From Ceratotherium simum simum (Eukaryota; Chordata; Mammalia; Perissodactyla; Rhinocerotidae): 64,000 nucleotides of DNA. Shown here one piece after another: positions 12,302-21,660 of the stretch (positions are counted from its first letter, which is position 1; every line of letters begins with the position of its first letter). Both the position numbers and the translations under genes were made by a program. Under the pieces are notes generated by a model that was not told the DNA's origin, ran no database searches, and saw nothing but the letters and a program-made list of their open reading frames with translations. The stretch is taken from positions 25,510,382-25,574,381 of the forward strand of contig NW_004454181.1 of NCBI RefSeq assembly GCF_000283155.1. Direction: 5' to 3'.

Positions 12302-12950
12302 TTTTTTTTTTTTTTTCTTTTTATAACAACTTTTTTATTTCCATGCGGCCGCCTAAGGGCACTTGCTGGCTCTCACCATTAGTCAGCACTATTGTCGGAC
12401 AACTGTAAGGGAGAGCCGAAGGAGAAAGGAGCTCCCGTTGTGGACCTAAGGTCCTGTAAACAGGTCGCACGTGAAAACTGCTGGGGAGTTTGACAACACG
12501 CGTTTTTACCCTGCTGTTCTTGGCAAGCGCAGCGGCAGGTCGGCCCGGTGGTCGGCTTGCGGGTGTTCAGCTGAGGTTTTCCCTTTTTGTTGCTGCCGAG
12601 GAAGGTGGTTTGTAGCTTCTCCGATCAGCTCGGGCCTTAATGCAACATCCTGTGCGTCACCCACCACCATTGTCATTCCGTTTTCTAATGCTGTGAGTGT
12701 GCGGGCTTATTTTCAGGTCGTTCCGTCTTTAAACTCCTGTATGGACGCCCCGAAGACTGCCCGGAACAGTTCAGGGGCTAAGCGGCACACCAGCCTGGTC
12801 TCCTGCGCTCCTCTGAGTGTTTTGTCGGGCCCTCTGTTGGTCACCATAAGCATTTTATATGGAAATACATCGACACGCCTCGGTGCGTTCTCATTCCAGG
12901 AATGTGACCCTGTGGGAGGATCTCCCGTTAAGTTTGGCAGAGAAATTTGG
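12302..12950 (-). pseudogene. Processed retrocopy of an ABLIM-family gene (ABLIM3/ABLIM2-like)
   Basis: Read on the minus strand, three blocks in changing frames match the C-terminus of actin-binding LIM proteins. MRTHRGVSM (plus 12892-12894 back to 12868-12870) corresponds to the segment before the villin headpiece. FPYKMLMVTNRG (12830-12865) and APELFRAVFG..SIQEF (12731-12780) are the headpiece itself, and RNDLK (12711-12725) is near its end. A frameshift separates the first two blocks, and a deletion with premature stop hits the last. About 370 nt of probable 3' UTR follows, then AATAAA (plus 12334-12339) and an A-tract (plus 12302-12316). No intron-like interruption is seen in this coding part. 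The hallmarks fit L1-mediated retroposition, 5'-truncated. I compared from memory of the family; ABLIM3 looks closest. Confidence 0.8.
12334..12339 (-). terminator. Retained polyadenylation signal of the retrocopy
   Basis: AATAAA on the minus strand lies 17 bases before the A-tract that ends the retrocopy, as expected for a reverse-transcribed mRNA. It is a fossil of the parent transcript, with no evidence of present use. Confidence 0.65.
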
Positions 12951-13579
12951 AAAAGAAGCACGTGGATCGTCTCCGTGGGGGGAGGAGGGGCGCAGCAGCG
13001 GCCAGGTGGGGCTCCGGGGTGTCCCGGTTTGCCTCCCTGCGTGGCCCCAGACTGGAGACTCCGGGCGGCCCCGGGAGCGAAGTGAGAGCGCCCCTCCGGC
13101 CCCCCAGACCCCACTCCCGCATCGGCCGCACTCGTTCAGCATTTATTGAGCTCCAAGGGCTGAGGTCAGAGATGATCGAGACGCTGTCCCTTCTCGCTGT
13201 CACCCATTCAACAGACGGGGCACTGCTCTGGGCCAGGAGCTCCCAAACCCGGGAACAGGCGCCTATGAGAGCACAGGAAGGGAACTCAGCCCAGAGAAGC
13301 TGCTCAAGGTTTTCTGGGCTAAGGAACCTCCAGGATCGTGTTAGCCCTGCTAAGGAATTTGGACTTTATTCTGAGGGCAGTGGAGAGCCCTTAAAAGGTT
13401 TCTTAAAGGGTGGACTAAGAAATTTGCATTTTACAAAATGACTTTCCGAACTGATGCTAATGAGAGCAGATCCAGAAACTTTAAATTCACAGATTGGTAA
13501 TTTAACACAGGTGGCCTGTGATGGGGGTCAAGGCTGTTCTTAATCACATTTGGAGGGCATTTTAAACTCTTTCTGTAAG

Positions 13580-14350
13580 GCTATTTGGCAGTCTCTGTTA
13601 AAATTGTGTATATCCCACTTCTTGGTTGATAGCTACATTTTTTAAAGGCATGTAATGAAGTGTTCACTACAGCATTGTCAGCTGTGTTAGAATATTTAAA
13701 AACTGAAAACATAATTGCTTACCAATTTGCAAACTGATTAACTGACGATATGCACATAATATAGAATACTATGCAGCAGTTTAAAAAGGAATGAGGTAGG
13801 GGCCGGCCCTGTGGCTTAGTGTTTAAGTGTGCATGCTTCGCTACTGGTGGCCCAGGTTCGGATCCCGGGCGTGCACCGGCGCACCGCTTGTCCCACATAC
13901 AGCAACTAGAAGGATGTACAACTATGACATACAACTATCTACTGGGGCTTTGGGAGAAAAAAGGGAAAAAAAAGAGGAGGATTGGCAATAGATGTTAGCT
14001 CAGGGTCGGACTTCCTCAGCAAAAAGAGGAGGATTGGCATGGATGTTAGCTCAGGGCTGATCTTCCTCACAAAAAAAAAAATAAAATAAAATAACTATAC
14101 AGATATGCACCCATCTCCAATTGTTTAAAAAAAATCAAGTTCAACAAAACATACAGTGAATTCCCATTTATGTTAAAAACAAAACAACTGGTTTCTGTAT
14201 GTTAAAGCAGGTATGTAAGTGCATAGGAAGAGTTCTAAATTTAAAACGATAGTCATTCCCCCTAGGGAAACCTCTAAATTGGGAGCGATGAGGATCAAGT
14301 ATTATTTGCAAGTTTTACAATGAGACTGTGGTCATGTACTGTGTTGTATG
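13580..14350 (+). mobile_element. L1 3' fragment interrupted by a SINE
   Basis: GAATACTATGCAGCAGTTTA leads to the insertion, and L1-like tail sequence (GCAGGTATGTAAGTGCATAG) continues after it. A short GGAA microsatellite at 14364-14380 follows. Confidence 0.6.
13798..14090 (+). mobile_element. ERE-type SINE, long subtype
   Basis: Complete from GGGGCCGGCCCTGTGGCTTA through GCAACTAGAAGGATGT, with two successive AGGATTGGCA...GATGTTAGCTCAGGG modules before the A-rich tail (AAATAAAATAAAATAA). Confidence 0.93.
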
Positions 14351-14574
14351 ATAGGAGGTAAGAAGGAAGGAAGGAAGGAAAGGGGAAAAGATTACTAGAG
14401 GGAGAATGTGGACAAGCCCCCTCATGTGGTAGCTGCTGTTTTCCACAGGAGAGAGCAAGTTGGCATCCTCCTGTGGTAGTTTCCCCCCAACTCAGATGAC
14501 AAACCCTCAGGCCCCAGCTGCTGGATACTTAGTAAATTTTCAGTGGGTAATTTACCACCATTGAATTGCCTGGA

Positions 14575-14765
14575 GCACTGGTTCTCAAGGTGGGGGAGGT
14601 GGGGGAGATTTGGCCCCAGGAGACATATGGTCTTGTCTCAATTAGGTAGAGGGGCTACTGGAATCTAGTGGGTGGAGGCCAGGGATGCACAGGAGAACCA
14701 CCCCCAACAAAGGATTATCTGGCCAAAAAGTCCATAGTGCCGGGGCTGAGACATGCTGGTCTGGT
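14575..14765 (+). mobile_element. hAT-type non-autonomous transposon (MER20-like)
   Basis: Starts CTGGTTCTCAAGGTGGGGGA and contains GGCTACTGGAATCTAGTGGG, GGCCAGGGATGC and GGATTATCTGGCC, in the order known from MER20-like elements. The name is from memory. Confidence 0.6.
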
Positions 14766-15079
14766 CACCTTAGTCATCTAAGGGAGAGTCCCTGGCCTCC
14801 TACTAGTCTTTCCAATGCCAAGCAAAATCTGCAAACCCCTCCCATACACTGCTTCACCCTTCTCTTTCTGCCACTTCTCAAAGCTCTGAGAAGCAGGTGG
14901 GAAGAAGCATGGGCAAGGCCCCAGAATACACAGTTTTGTAGCGAGAGTGAAAGGGTGGTGGAAAATACTAGGTAAGGGATGATCCTGAGAATATCATCTA
15001 GATCAGTGTTTCCCAAACATAGCTAATCTTTCATGAAGAGTGATTCAAAATATGTGCCTGTATGTATCTTTAACTGTTA

Positions 15080-15620
15080 AACTCCCATCTGTGAACAAAG
15101 ACCTCGTATAATAATATTCATTGCGGCACTACTTGTAAGTAGAAAGAGACAGGAAACAACCCGAATGTCAAGCTATGTGAGACTGGATAGATACAATACA
15201 GTGCACGCTTACTGTCATGCAACCATAGAGAAAATGAGGCAGATCTGTGTGTATGGTTACAGAGGGATCTCCAAGAGACATCAATAAACGAAGAAAGTAA
15301 AGTGCAGAATAATGGGAAGAGTAAAAAGGGGGGAGAGGCGCCATGAGGCAATTATTTCTATTAAGATATACTGTATTGCTATAGTTATCTATTCACATTC
15401 CTGCTTGGTTTTGCTCTACATGCACAGGTTATATCTGAAAGGAGTCACAAGAAAGCGTTAATGATTGCTAACGGGGAGGTGAACTTGAGCCAGGGTAGGA
15501 GAAAGGCTTAGTTTCCAGTCATTCAAAGTACCCTTTGGTACTGTATAATTTTTTTCTAACATGTGCATGTATTATTTTTCCAAAGAAATTCAATGTTAAA
15601 TATAGATTTTAATAGTGATA
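15080..15620 (+). mobile_element. L1 3' fragment
   Basis: Phrases CATTGCGGCACTACTTGTAA, CAACCCGAATGTCAAG and GGATCTCCAAGAGACAT match old L1 tails. Only frames disrupted by stops remain. Confidence 0.65.
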
Positions 15621-15904
15621 TGAGGAACTACAAATATGAAAATTTTGATCTTTAAAACAAACAAGATGAAGTACTACATTACCCCTTTAGGTGTATGAGG
15701 AGTTTGCAAAATGAAGCATCAAAGTTTTAATCTGCCTCCCTCCCAGACTGCTAACCTCTTTACTTTTGCTCCTTATCATACAAAAATCATACAAAGATCC
15801 AAAGAGACCCTTTACTGGCTTAGAAACGCATGCCTATTGGATTCCTCACTCCTTTCGCTGCAAACTCTCTGCAAACACATCACCTCCTCAAACTCTATGC
15901 AGTG

Positions 15905-16085
15905 CTGACCATGAGCCAGGCACCTTGCTAGTGTTCTCTACAAAGATGATCTCATATTATGTTCACAACCACGCTATTTCCCATTTCTCAGAAAGAAGCT
16001 CAGAGATGTTAAGCAGCTTGCCCAAAGTTGCACAGCTAGGGCTGGAAGCTAGACTCTCTGACTTCAAGTCCATACTCTTTTACCC
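15905..16085 (-). mobile_element. MIR SINE
   Basis: The reverse complement carries the MIR core (TGCCCAAAGTTGCACAGC, GAGCCAGGCACCTTGC on the plus strand). Confidence 0.75.
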
Positions 16086-16373
16086 AAGGAAGAAGGATAG
16101 ATAGTCCCAAGTAGGGGAAAGGGGCATGGCTCCTCAGAAACCTCTAAGAAGCTGGGATTTTCTTTCTTGCTTTCAGGCGTGCCACCAGGTAATGCTGCAT
16201 AGACAGCTTTCCAGGTGGTTTGAGAGGTTTGGAATCCACGGGAAATCCTGGTAACCTGCAGCCAAAGATGTTTGCAAAAGGCTCTTTGTAGCACACTCTG
16301 CTACTACATACAGACCTCACTTACAGGAGTCCCCACTTCCTGAGGCTTAGAAGAGGGACAAAACTTGAAGTCC

Positions 16374-16575
16374 AAATAACATAGCACGTATCAAGCACCT
16401 ACTATGTGACAGACATGGTGCTCGGTACAGTTTTTCATTCCTCCTCACAGAAACTCTATGAAGTATCAACTCAATTTTATAGAAGTAGAGACTGTGGCTC
16501 AGAAAGGTTAAATGACTGGGCCAAGGTCACATAGCTTGAAAGTGGCAGAGCTGGTATTCAAAATCAGGTTAATAT
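16374..16575 (-). mobile_element. MIR SINE
   Basis: Near-complete: CAAGCACCTACTATGTGACA, CTCCTCACAGAAACTCTATG, GGCCAAGGTCACATAGC and AGAGCTGGTATTCAAA in reverse-MIR order. Confidence 0.8.
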
Positions 16576-16699
16576 CACTCTAAACCTAAAGCCCAAAAAG
16601 GGAGAAAGGAACAATAATAAAATATGTACAATGGTTCATCTAATCCTCAAACAGCTCATTTCAACAGATGGAGAAACCAAGGCAAAAAGAAGTTAAATA

Positions 16700-17060
16700 A
16701 TTGTTCACACATCAAATTGTGAAAAATGATAATTTGCTAATATCAAATGTTGGCAAGGGTGTGGGAAAATTAGTTATTCCTGAATACTGCTAGTAGAAAA
16801 TATAAATTGTCATAGCCATTCTAAGGGAAATTTGAAAGCATTGATTAAAATTTAAAATCCATATACCCTATAATCCAGAAACTCTACTTTTTAATATTAA
16901 AATGTACAGCAATCTGATAGTAGTCACTACCTCTAATGTGGAAGGCAGTGATATAAAGGTATGAAGGAAACTTTCACTTTATCTGCATTGTTTAAAAATT
17001 TTTTACATTAAGAAACTTTTCATATATTATGTAATTTAAAAAGTACTTGTCATAACCCTA
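16700..17060 (+). mobile_element. L1 3' fragment
   Basis: TATCAAATGTTGGCAAGGGT and CAGAAACTCTACTTTTTAAT correspond to the L1 tail region. Strongly diverged. Confidence 0.55.
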
Positions 17061-17064
17061 AGAC

Positions 17065-17245
17065 TAGCTTCTGAGTGCTTATTATGCACCAGGCACTGAA
17101 CAGAATAGTTTATGGGCATTGTCTTATTTCTCACAACAGCACTATGAGGATAGGTCTAATTATTATATTTATCTTATAGCAAAAGAAACTGAGGTTCAGA
17201 GAGGTTAATTGCCAAAAACGGCCAGGAACTGAACATAAGCATTGT
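17065..17245 (-). mobile_element. MIR SINE
   Basis: GCTTATTATGCACCAGGCAC, CACAACAGCACTATGAGGAT and GAGGTTCAGAGAGGTTAA mark a reverse MIR. Confidence 0.75.
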
Positions 17246-17759
17246 CTGGTTTGTCTCATTAAACACAGCTTTAAATCCCCAAAGCCTAAAGTAGTCTGGC
17301 AGAGAATAAAGGAACAAGAGGACAGTGTGACAAATGTCCCCTGACTTTTGGTTACCGTGCTGGGAGACCACTAAGGAGTCCTGGAGACTGTGGTAGCCCA
17401 AAGAGTCTGGGCCTTGTCTAAAGAGTCCTTGGCAGGCCTTAGTTTTGTTTTCTGACATTGCTATTTCTCCTCCTTCCGGGTACCTGGCAGGATTATACTT
17501 TCCTGCCTCTTTAAAGACAGGCCTAGCCAAGTATCCTGCTTCGGCCAAAACAACGTGAGCAGAAGTGACACATATCTCTTCCAGGCAGAGAAGTCTTTGG
17601 AGGTTGCGATTACTTGCTGAGGTCTTCCCTCCCCACCCTCACCTCCATATTCAATGTCGTCTCATAGGGGGAATCTCCCTCAAAAACAATTTGCACAGAG
17701 CCACTCCTCCAACCTTTCCAACCTGTGATGGGCATATAACATGAGTAAGAAATAAATCT

Positions 17760-18016
17760 GGGGGCCGGCCCAGTGGCACAAGCAGTTAACGTGCGCGCAC
17801 TCTGCTTCGGTGGCCTGGGGTTCCCAGGTTCAGCTGCCGGGCGCGCACCGATGCACCGCTTGGCAAGCCATGCTGTGGAGGCATCCCATATAAAGTAGAG
17901 GAAGATAGGCATGGATGTTAGCCCAGGGCCAATCTTCCTCAGCAAAAAAGGGGAGGATTGGCATTGGATGTTAGCTCAGAGCTAGTCCTCTTCACAAAAA
18001 AAAAAAAAAAAAAAAC
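17760..18016 (+). mobile_element. ERE-type SINE
   Basis: Full length: GGGGGCCGGCCCAGTGGCAC to CTAGTCCTCTTCACAAAA, of the CATATAAAGTAGAGG subtype. The B box is weakened (GGTTCAGCTGC). Confidence 0.93.
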
Positions 18017-18289
18017 CAGAAAGCTGTTGTTTTAAGCCGTTGAGGTTTTGGGATTGTTTGTTACTACAGCATTACCTGGCCTATCCTGCTAGTTGCAGAT
18101 GTTTTCAGATCTTCCAGTTTTTCAGGAGATACTCAAAATCTGGGTCATCATGTGACATCACTCAGTGTTTTTTTTAACATTTCATTAATGGTATAAAAAT
18201 GTTTTGCTCTCACTTAAAAAAATGCAATGAAATTTTCTTTCTAAGAAGAATAATTGAATTCCTTCTTTTTTAAACTTTATTTGTATTTT

Positions 18290-18525
18290 TTTAGGTAAGC
18301 TAACACCTGTTGCCAATCTCCCTCTTTTTTTTTTTCTCCTCAAAGCCCCAGTTCATGGTTGTACATCCTAGTTGTGAGTAGTGCTAGTTCTTCTATGTGA
18401 GCTGCAGCCACAGCATGGCAACTGACAGACGAGTGGTGTGGTTCCACGACCAGGAAGCGAACCCGGGCCGCCAAAGCAGTGAAAGTGCTCAACTTCAACC
18501 ACCAGGCCCTCAGAGCTGGCTCTGG
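18290..18525 (-). mobile_element. Old degraded ERE-type SINE
   Basis: Reverse-oriented: GCTAACACCTGTTGCCAATC, CAAAGCCCCAGTTCATGGTT, then AACCCGGGCCGCC and a mutated head (CCAGGCCCTCAGAGCTGGCT). More diverged than its neighbour at 18661, so probably an earlier insertion. Confidence 0.8.
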
Positions 18526-18603
18526 AATTTTTATTTTTTAAAAAATGCTTTTCTTACTTCTTGTAATAAAGAAGCAACTAATTTTACATGTCAGTCTACA
18601 AAT

Positions 18604-18990
18604 AAATTTGTTTTTTAATTGTGATAAAATATACAGAACATAAATTTACCATTCTAACCTTATTTATTTATTTTTGGTGAGGAAGATAAGCCCTGAGCTA
18701 ACATCCATGCCAATCCTCCTCTTTTCTGCTGAGGAAGACTGGCCCTGGTCTAACATCTGCACATATCTTCCTCCACTTTATATGGGACACCGCCACAGGA
18801 TGGCCTGACAAGCGGTGCCTCGGTGCGCAGACGGGACCCGAACCCCGGGCCGCCAGCAGTGGAGCGTGCGCACTTAACTGCTACACCACTGGGCTGGCCC
18901 CTATTCTAACCATTTTTAAGTGTACAATTCAGTGGCATGAAGTACATTCACAACATTGTGCAACCACACTCAGTGTTCTTAAATGTGGTC
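18604..18990 (-). mobile_element. Antisense L1 3' fragment split by a SINE
   Basis: TTGTGATAAAATATACAGAA before and TTAAGTGTACAATTCAGTGG after the SINE are contiguous parts of antisense L1 sequence. Confidence 0.75.
18661..18900 (-). mobile_element. ERE-type SINE inside antisense L1
   Basis: Reverse copy from TTTTGGTGAGGAAGATAAGC to CCACTGGGCTGGCCCC. CATTCTAACC is duplicated on each side (CATTCTAACC before, TATTCTAACC after). Confidence 0.92.
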
Positions 18991-19549
18991 AACTAATCCA
19001 AAAATACTTTGAACACTTTAGGAACGGAATAAAATATTTCTGTAGGCCAGATTCAGCCAGTTTGCAACTCTGCCATGCTGCCTCTCCCAAGCCTGCAGCC
19101 CAAGTTCCCTTGGCTCTGTCTCCTCTCTTCTCCTGCCTTGGCTTCTCCAAGGGCCCTTTCAGCTCAGAACCTTTGATCCAAGGCTAAGAGTTCCTTGGTT
19201 GATAAAGCAGTGAGGCAGCTAGTGCGTACCTGTGTTATAGGACAGAAAACAGACACTTGGTCTCCTGGACGGAGTAGGCAGCAGCTATGAAGGCCTTGCT
19301 TTGCAAAGCTTAACCCCAGCATCCACCAAAGTGTCACTCTAGTAGGTGGTAGGGAATTACCGGGAAGAAGGCACCAACCTCTGTCTGTGAACCCACCACT
19401 TCACATGACCATCCTCGCAACAGCACTGTCAGCCAGAAAGGGTCCATTTCCCAGGCCCAAATGCTTAATGATGAAATGACTTACCCAAGTTTATGAGGCT
19501 AGTAATGAGACTGCTGGGCAGTCTGGAACTCAGAATTCCTGAACTCTGC

Positions 19550-20560
19550 TTTTTAAAAATATTCTTTCCTGTGATTCTTTTCTTGATACATATTCATTAC
19601 AGGAAATATGGCAAAGAAAAGAAAAAAGGAAATAAAAATCACCTATAACAGAATGGGTGAGGGTAGTACATATTGATCTGGAGATATGAAAATGTAGTTG
19701 ATAAAACTTCGAGAGGCAATCTGGCTTTATCAAAATTAAAAATGAATAGCAATTCCACATCTAGGAATTTATTCTACATAAATATTAAGCAAAGATGTAT
19801 GTATATGGATTGTCATTACATCATAGTTATTAGCATTAAAAGATTAGAAGCAACCCACATGCCCATCAGTGGGGGGCTGTATCAGGACTGTGTCAGGGGC
19901 AAGGAACACAAAGTCTGAGTAGCAGTAGCTGAACTAGAGATGGGCTGACATTTCTCACATTATAAGCAGGGGACAAGTTGGCATGGGTTCAGCGAGCACA
20001 CAGTCAGAACCAGTGTCTCTGGGATTCTCTTGGCATTTCCCTCATGGGTGCAAGATGGTGCACTTGCATCTAAATATCACATCAGCATTCTAAGCAGGAA
20101 GAGGAAAGGAGTGGTATCTGTTCCCTGTGTGAGGAAAGCAAGAGCCTTCCCAGAAGCTCCCTAGCTGACTTCTGCTTTTCAGTCATTGGCCAGAGCCATA
20201 TCATATGGGCACACCTGGCTGCAAGGGAGAACAAAAGCAAGTATTTAGGGATTCCAGCCTCTACAGGAGCTAGAGTAAAAAGATTGAGAATGAGTGTTGG
20301 GTTAGCCAACCAATAGTTTCTGCTGTAGGGACTGGTTAAATAAATTACGGTACAACTGAATAATAGAACGCTATGTCATGCTAAAAAGAATGAAAGGGAT
20401 TGATGTGGACTATTAAAGAAAAATCTCTAAGATATTTTGTAAAATGAGAAGAGCAGGGTGCAAATCTGTGTACAGTATGCCTTTAGTTTAAAAAGGGAGA
20501 TCATGGGAGGTGGGAGACTTTTCACTGTTACATTCTTGTATGCTATTTGAAATTTTAAAA
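19550..20560 (+). mobile_element. L1 3' fragment interrupted by an older repeat
   Basis: The left half (to about 19880) has GCAATTCCACATCTAGGAAT and CAACCCACATGCCCATCAG. The right half resumes at about 20325 with GGGACTGGTTAAATAAATTA, the continuation of the same L1 phrase. The 19881-20324 insert is not L1. Confidence 0.65.
19881..20324. repeat. Interspersed repeat nested in L1, family unnamed
   Basis: Shares TGCAAGGGAG..., CATTGGCCAGA and related phrases with segments at 46180-46715, 50560-50690 and 58803-59150, so it is one of several diverged copies of a mammal-wide family that I cannot name securely. Confidence 0.5.
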
Positions 20561-20894
20561 ATAATATGTACATCAGGGTTTTGCCTGTAATCCTGCACCC
20601 ATCCAAGATAACTTCTAATAACATTTGCTGTAGTTCCTTTCGGGCTTCTTTTTTATGTAAAAGATGGAATTTATGTATTTATTTATATGCAGGAACTATA
20701 ACCCTGTACATTTACCTCTCCTCTTTGATAGGGTTTCATTTGTCATCTCGAATGAGTGTCCATAACGCTGCTCCTCATGAATTGCACTCTCTCCTTCCCA
20801 AATAGCCCATCTTCCTTCATCAGAAGAACGTGTACTCTTCCCCCTTAACTCAGATTATTACCTCCTCCCGAAGCCTCCTCTCTTCAACAACAGC

Positions 20895-20920
20895 CCCCCA
20901 ACACACACACACACACTCCA
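20895..20920. repeat. Short CA microsatellite
   Basis: CCCCAACACACACACACACA-type run, 400-500 bases before the ATOX1 CpG island. Confidence 0.8.
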
Positions 20921-21119
20921 GCCTGAGTCAGAGATCCTTTCTCTGCTCCCACGACACAACTCCTCTAACACGACACTATCGTCGCCTGCTTCCTTCGCTC
21001 CCTGCTGGGCTGCCTTTTCCACTCCAGCATCTTAGATGCCTAGCACAGTGTGGCCCATGGTTGGCACTCAATAAATACTGACCTTGTGAATAAATGAGAT
21101 TGTCCCTTTAGGGAGGGAC

Positions 21120-21660
21120 GGGGCCTTGGTACGGATTCCCAGGCCCAACACCAGCCTGACACGGAGCAGGAGATCTAAAAGCGGCCAAGAGGCGCAGAAG
21201 GCCGGCCCAGCGTCCCTCGCCCCGCCTCGCTCAGACTTGGCGGGTGTCCAGGGCCCCGCCCACCGGAAGGAGGCGGAGCGGCCAGCGTTCTGGCAGCCGG
21301 CTCCCTGCCCGCGGGGCCTCGGGGGCGGGGCCTCGGGGCGGGGCCTCGGGGCGGGCCGGAGGGGGCGGGGCCTCTCGGCGTGCGCACCGCGAAGCGCAGC
21401 CGCGCCAACGCTCAGAACCGGGAAAGGCGTGTCCACTGCCGCCAGCGCCTCCTCAGTCATGCCGGTAAGTGGCCGCGCCGCCGCCGCCGCGCCGCCCCCG
21501 CCCCGCGCAGACCCGCGGCCCTCGGCTTGCGCCCCGGGCGCACCGCCGCTCGGCGAGATGTCGCTTTTCAAGGGCTCAGGCCGCGGCTGGAGCTATTGCC
21601 TCTCTTCTCGCCTCTCCCCACCTAGCCCTGAGCTTCTGCGACCCTCCAGAAGTTCGGATC
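21120..21660 (+). promoter_or_regulatory. ATOX1: ATOX1 CpG-island promoter with repeated GC boxes
   Basis: The segment is very GC- and CpG-rich and surrounds exon 1. Between 21313 and 21375 a GGGGC(GGGG)CCTCG unit is repeated about four times, giving several Sp1-type GGGCGGGG boxes 85-150 bases upstream of the start codon. There is no TATA box, as in housekeeping genes. TGCGCAC at 21381-21387 fits the metal-response-element core TGCRCNC, but a 7-bp match is weak in such GC-rich DNA. A run of GCC triplets just after the donor belongs to intron 1. Confidence 0.85.
21459..21464 (+). CDS. ATOX1: ATOX1 exon 1 coding part (Met-Pro only)
   Basis: Only ATG CCG is coding here, followed directly by the donor GTAAGT at 21465. 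Exon 2 resumes with AAG CAC, giving Met-Pro-Lys-His as in other mammalian ATOX1 proteins. The exon is otherwise 5' UTR starting somewhere around 21370-21400; the transcription start cannot be fixed from sequence alone. A two-codon first coding exon is too short for ORF finding and is recognised only through its splice partner. Confidence 0.93.

Noticed and set aside
12471..13085. Open frame of 204 codons on the + strand
   Set aside because: It is antisense to the ABLIM-like retrocopy and CpG-rich. The protein has no family resemblance and no start or splice support.
12713..13114. Open frame of 133 codons on the minus strand as a functional villin-headpiece gene
   Set aside because: Only its second half matches ABLIM. 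The upstream part is GC-rich non-homologous sequence, the headpiece end is lost, and frameshifts and an A-tract mark a pseudogene.
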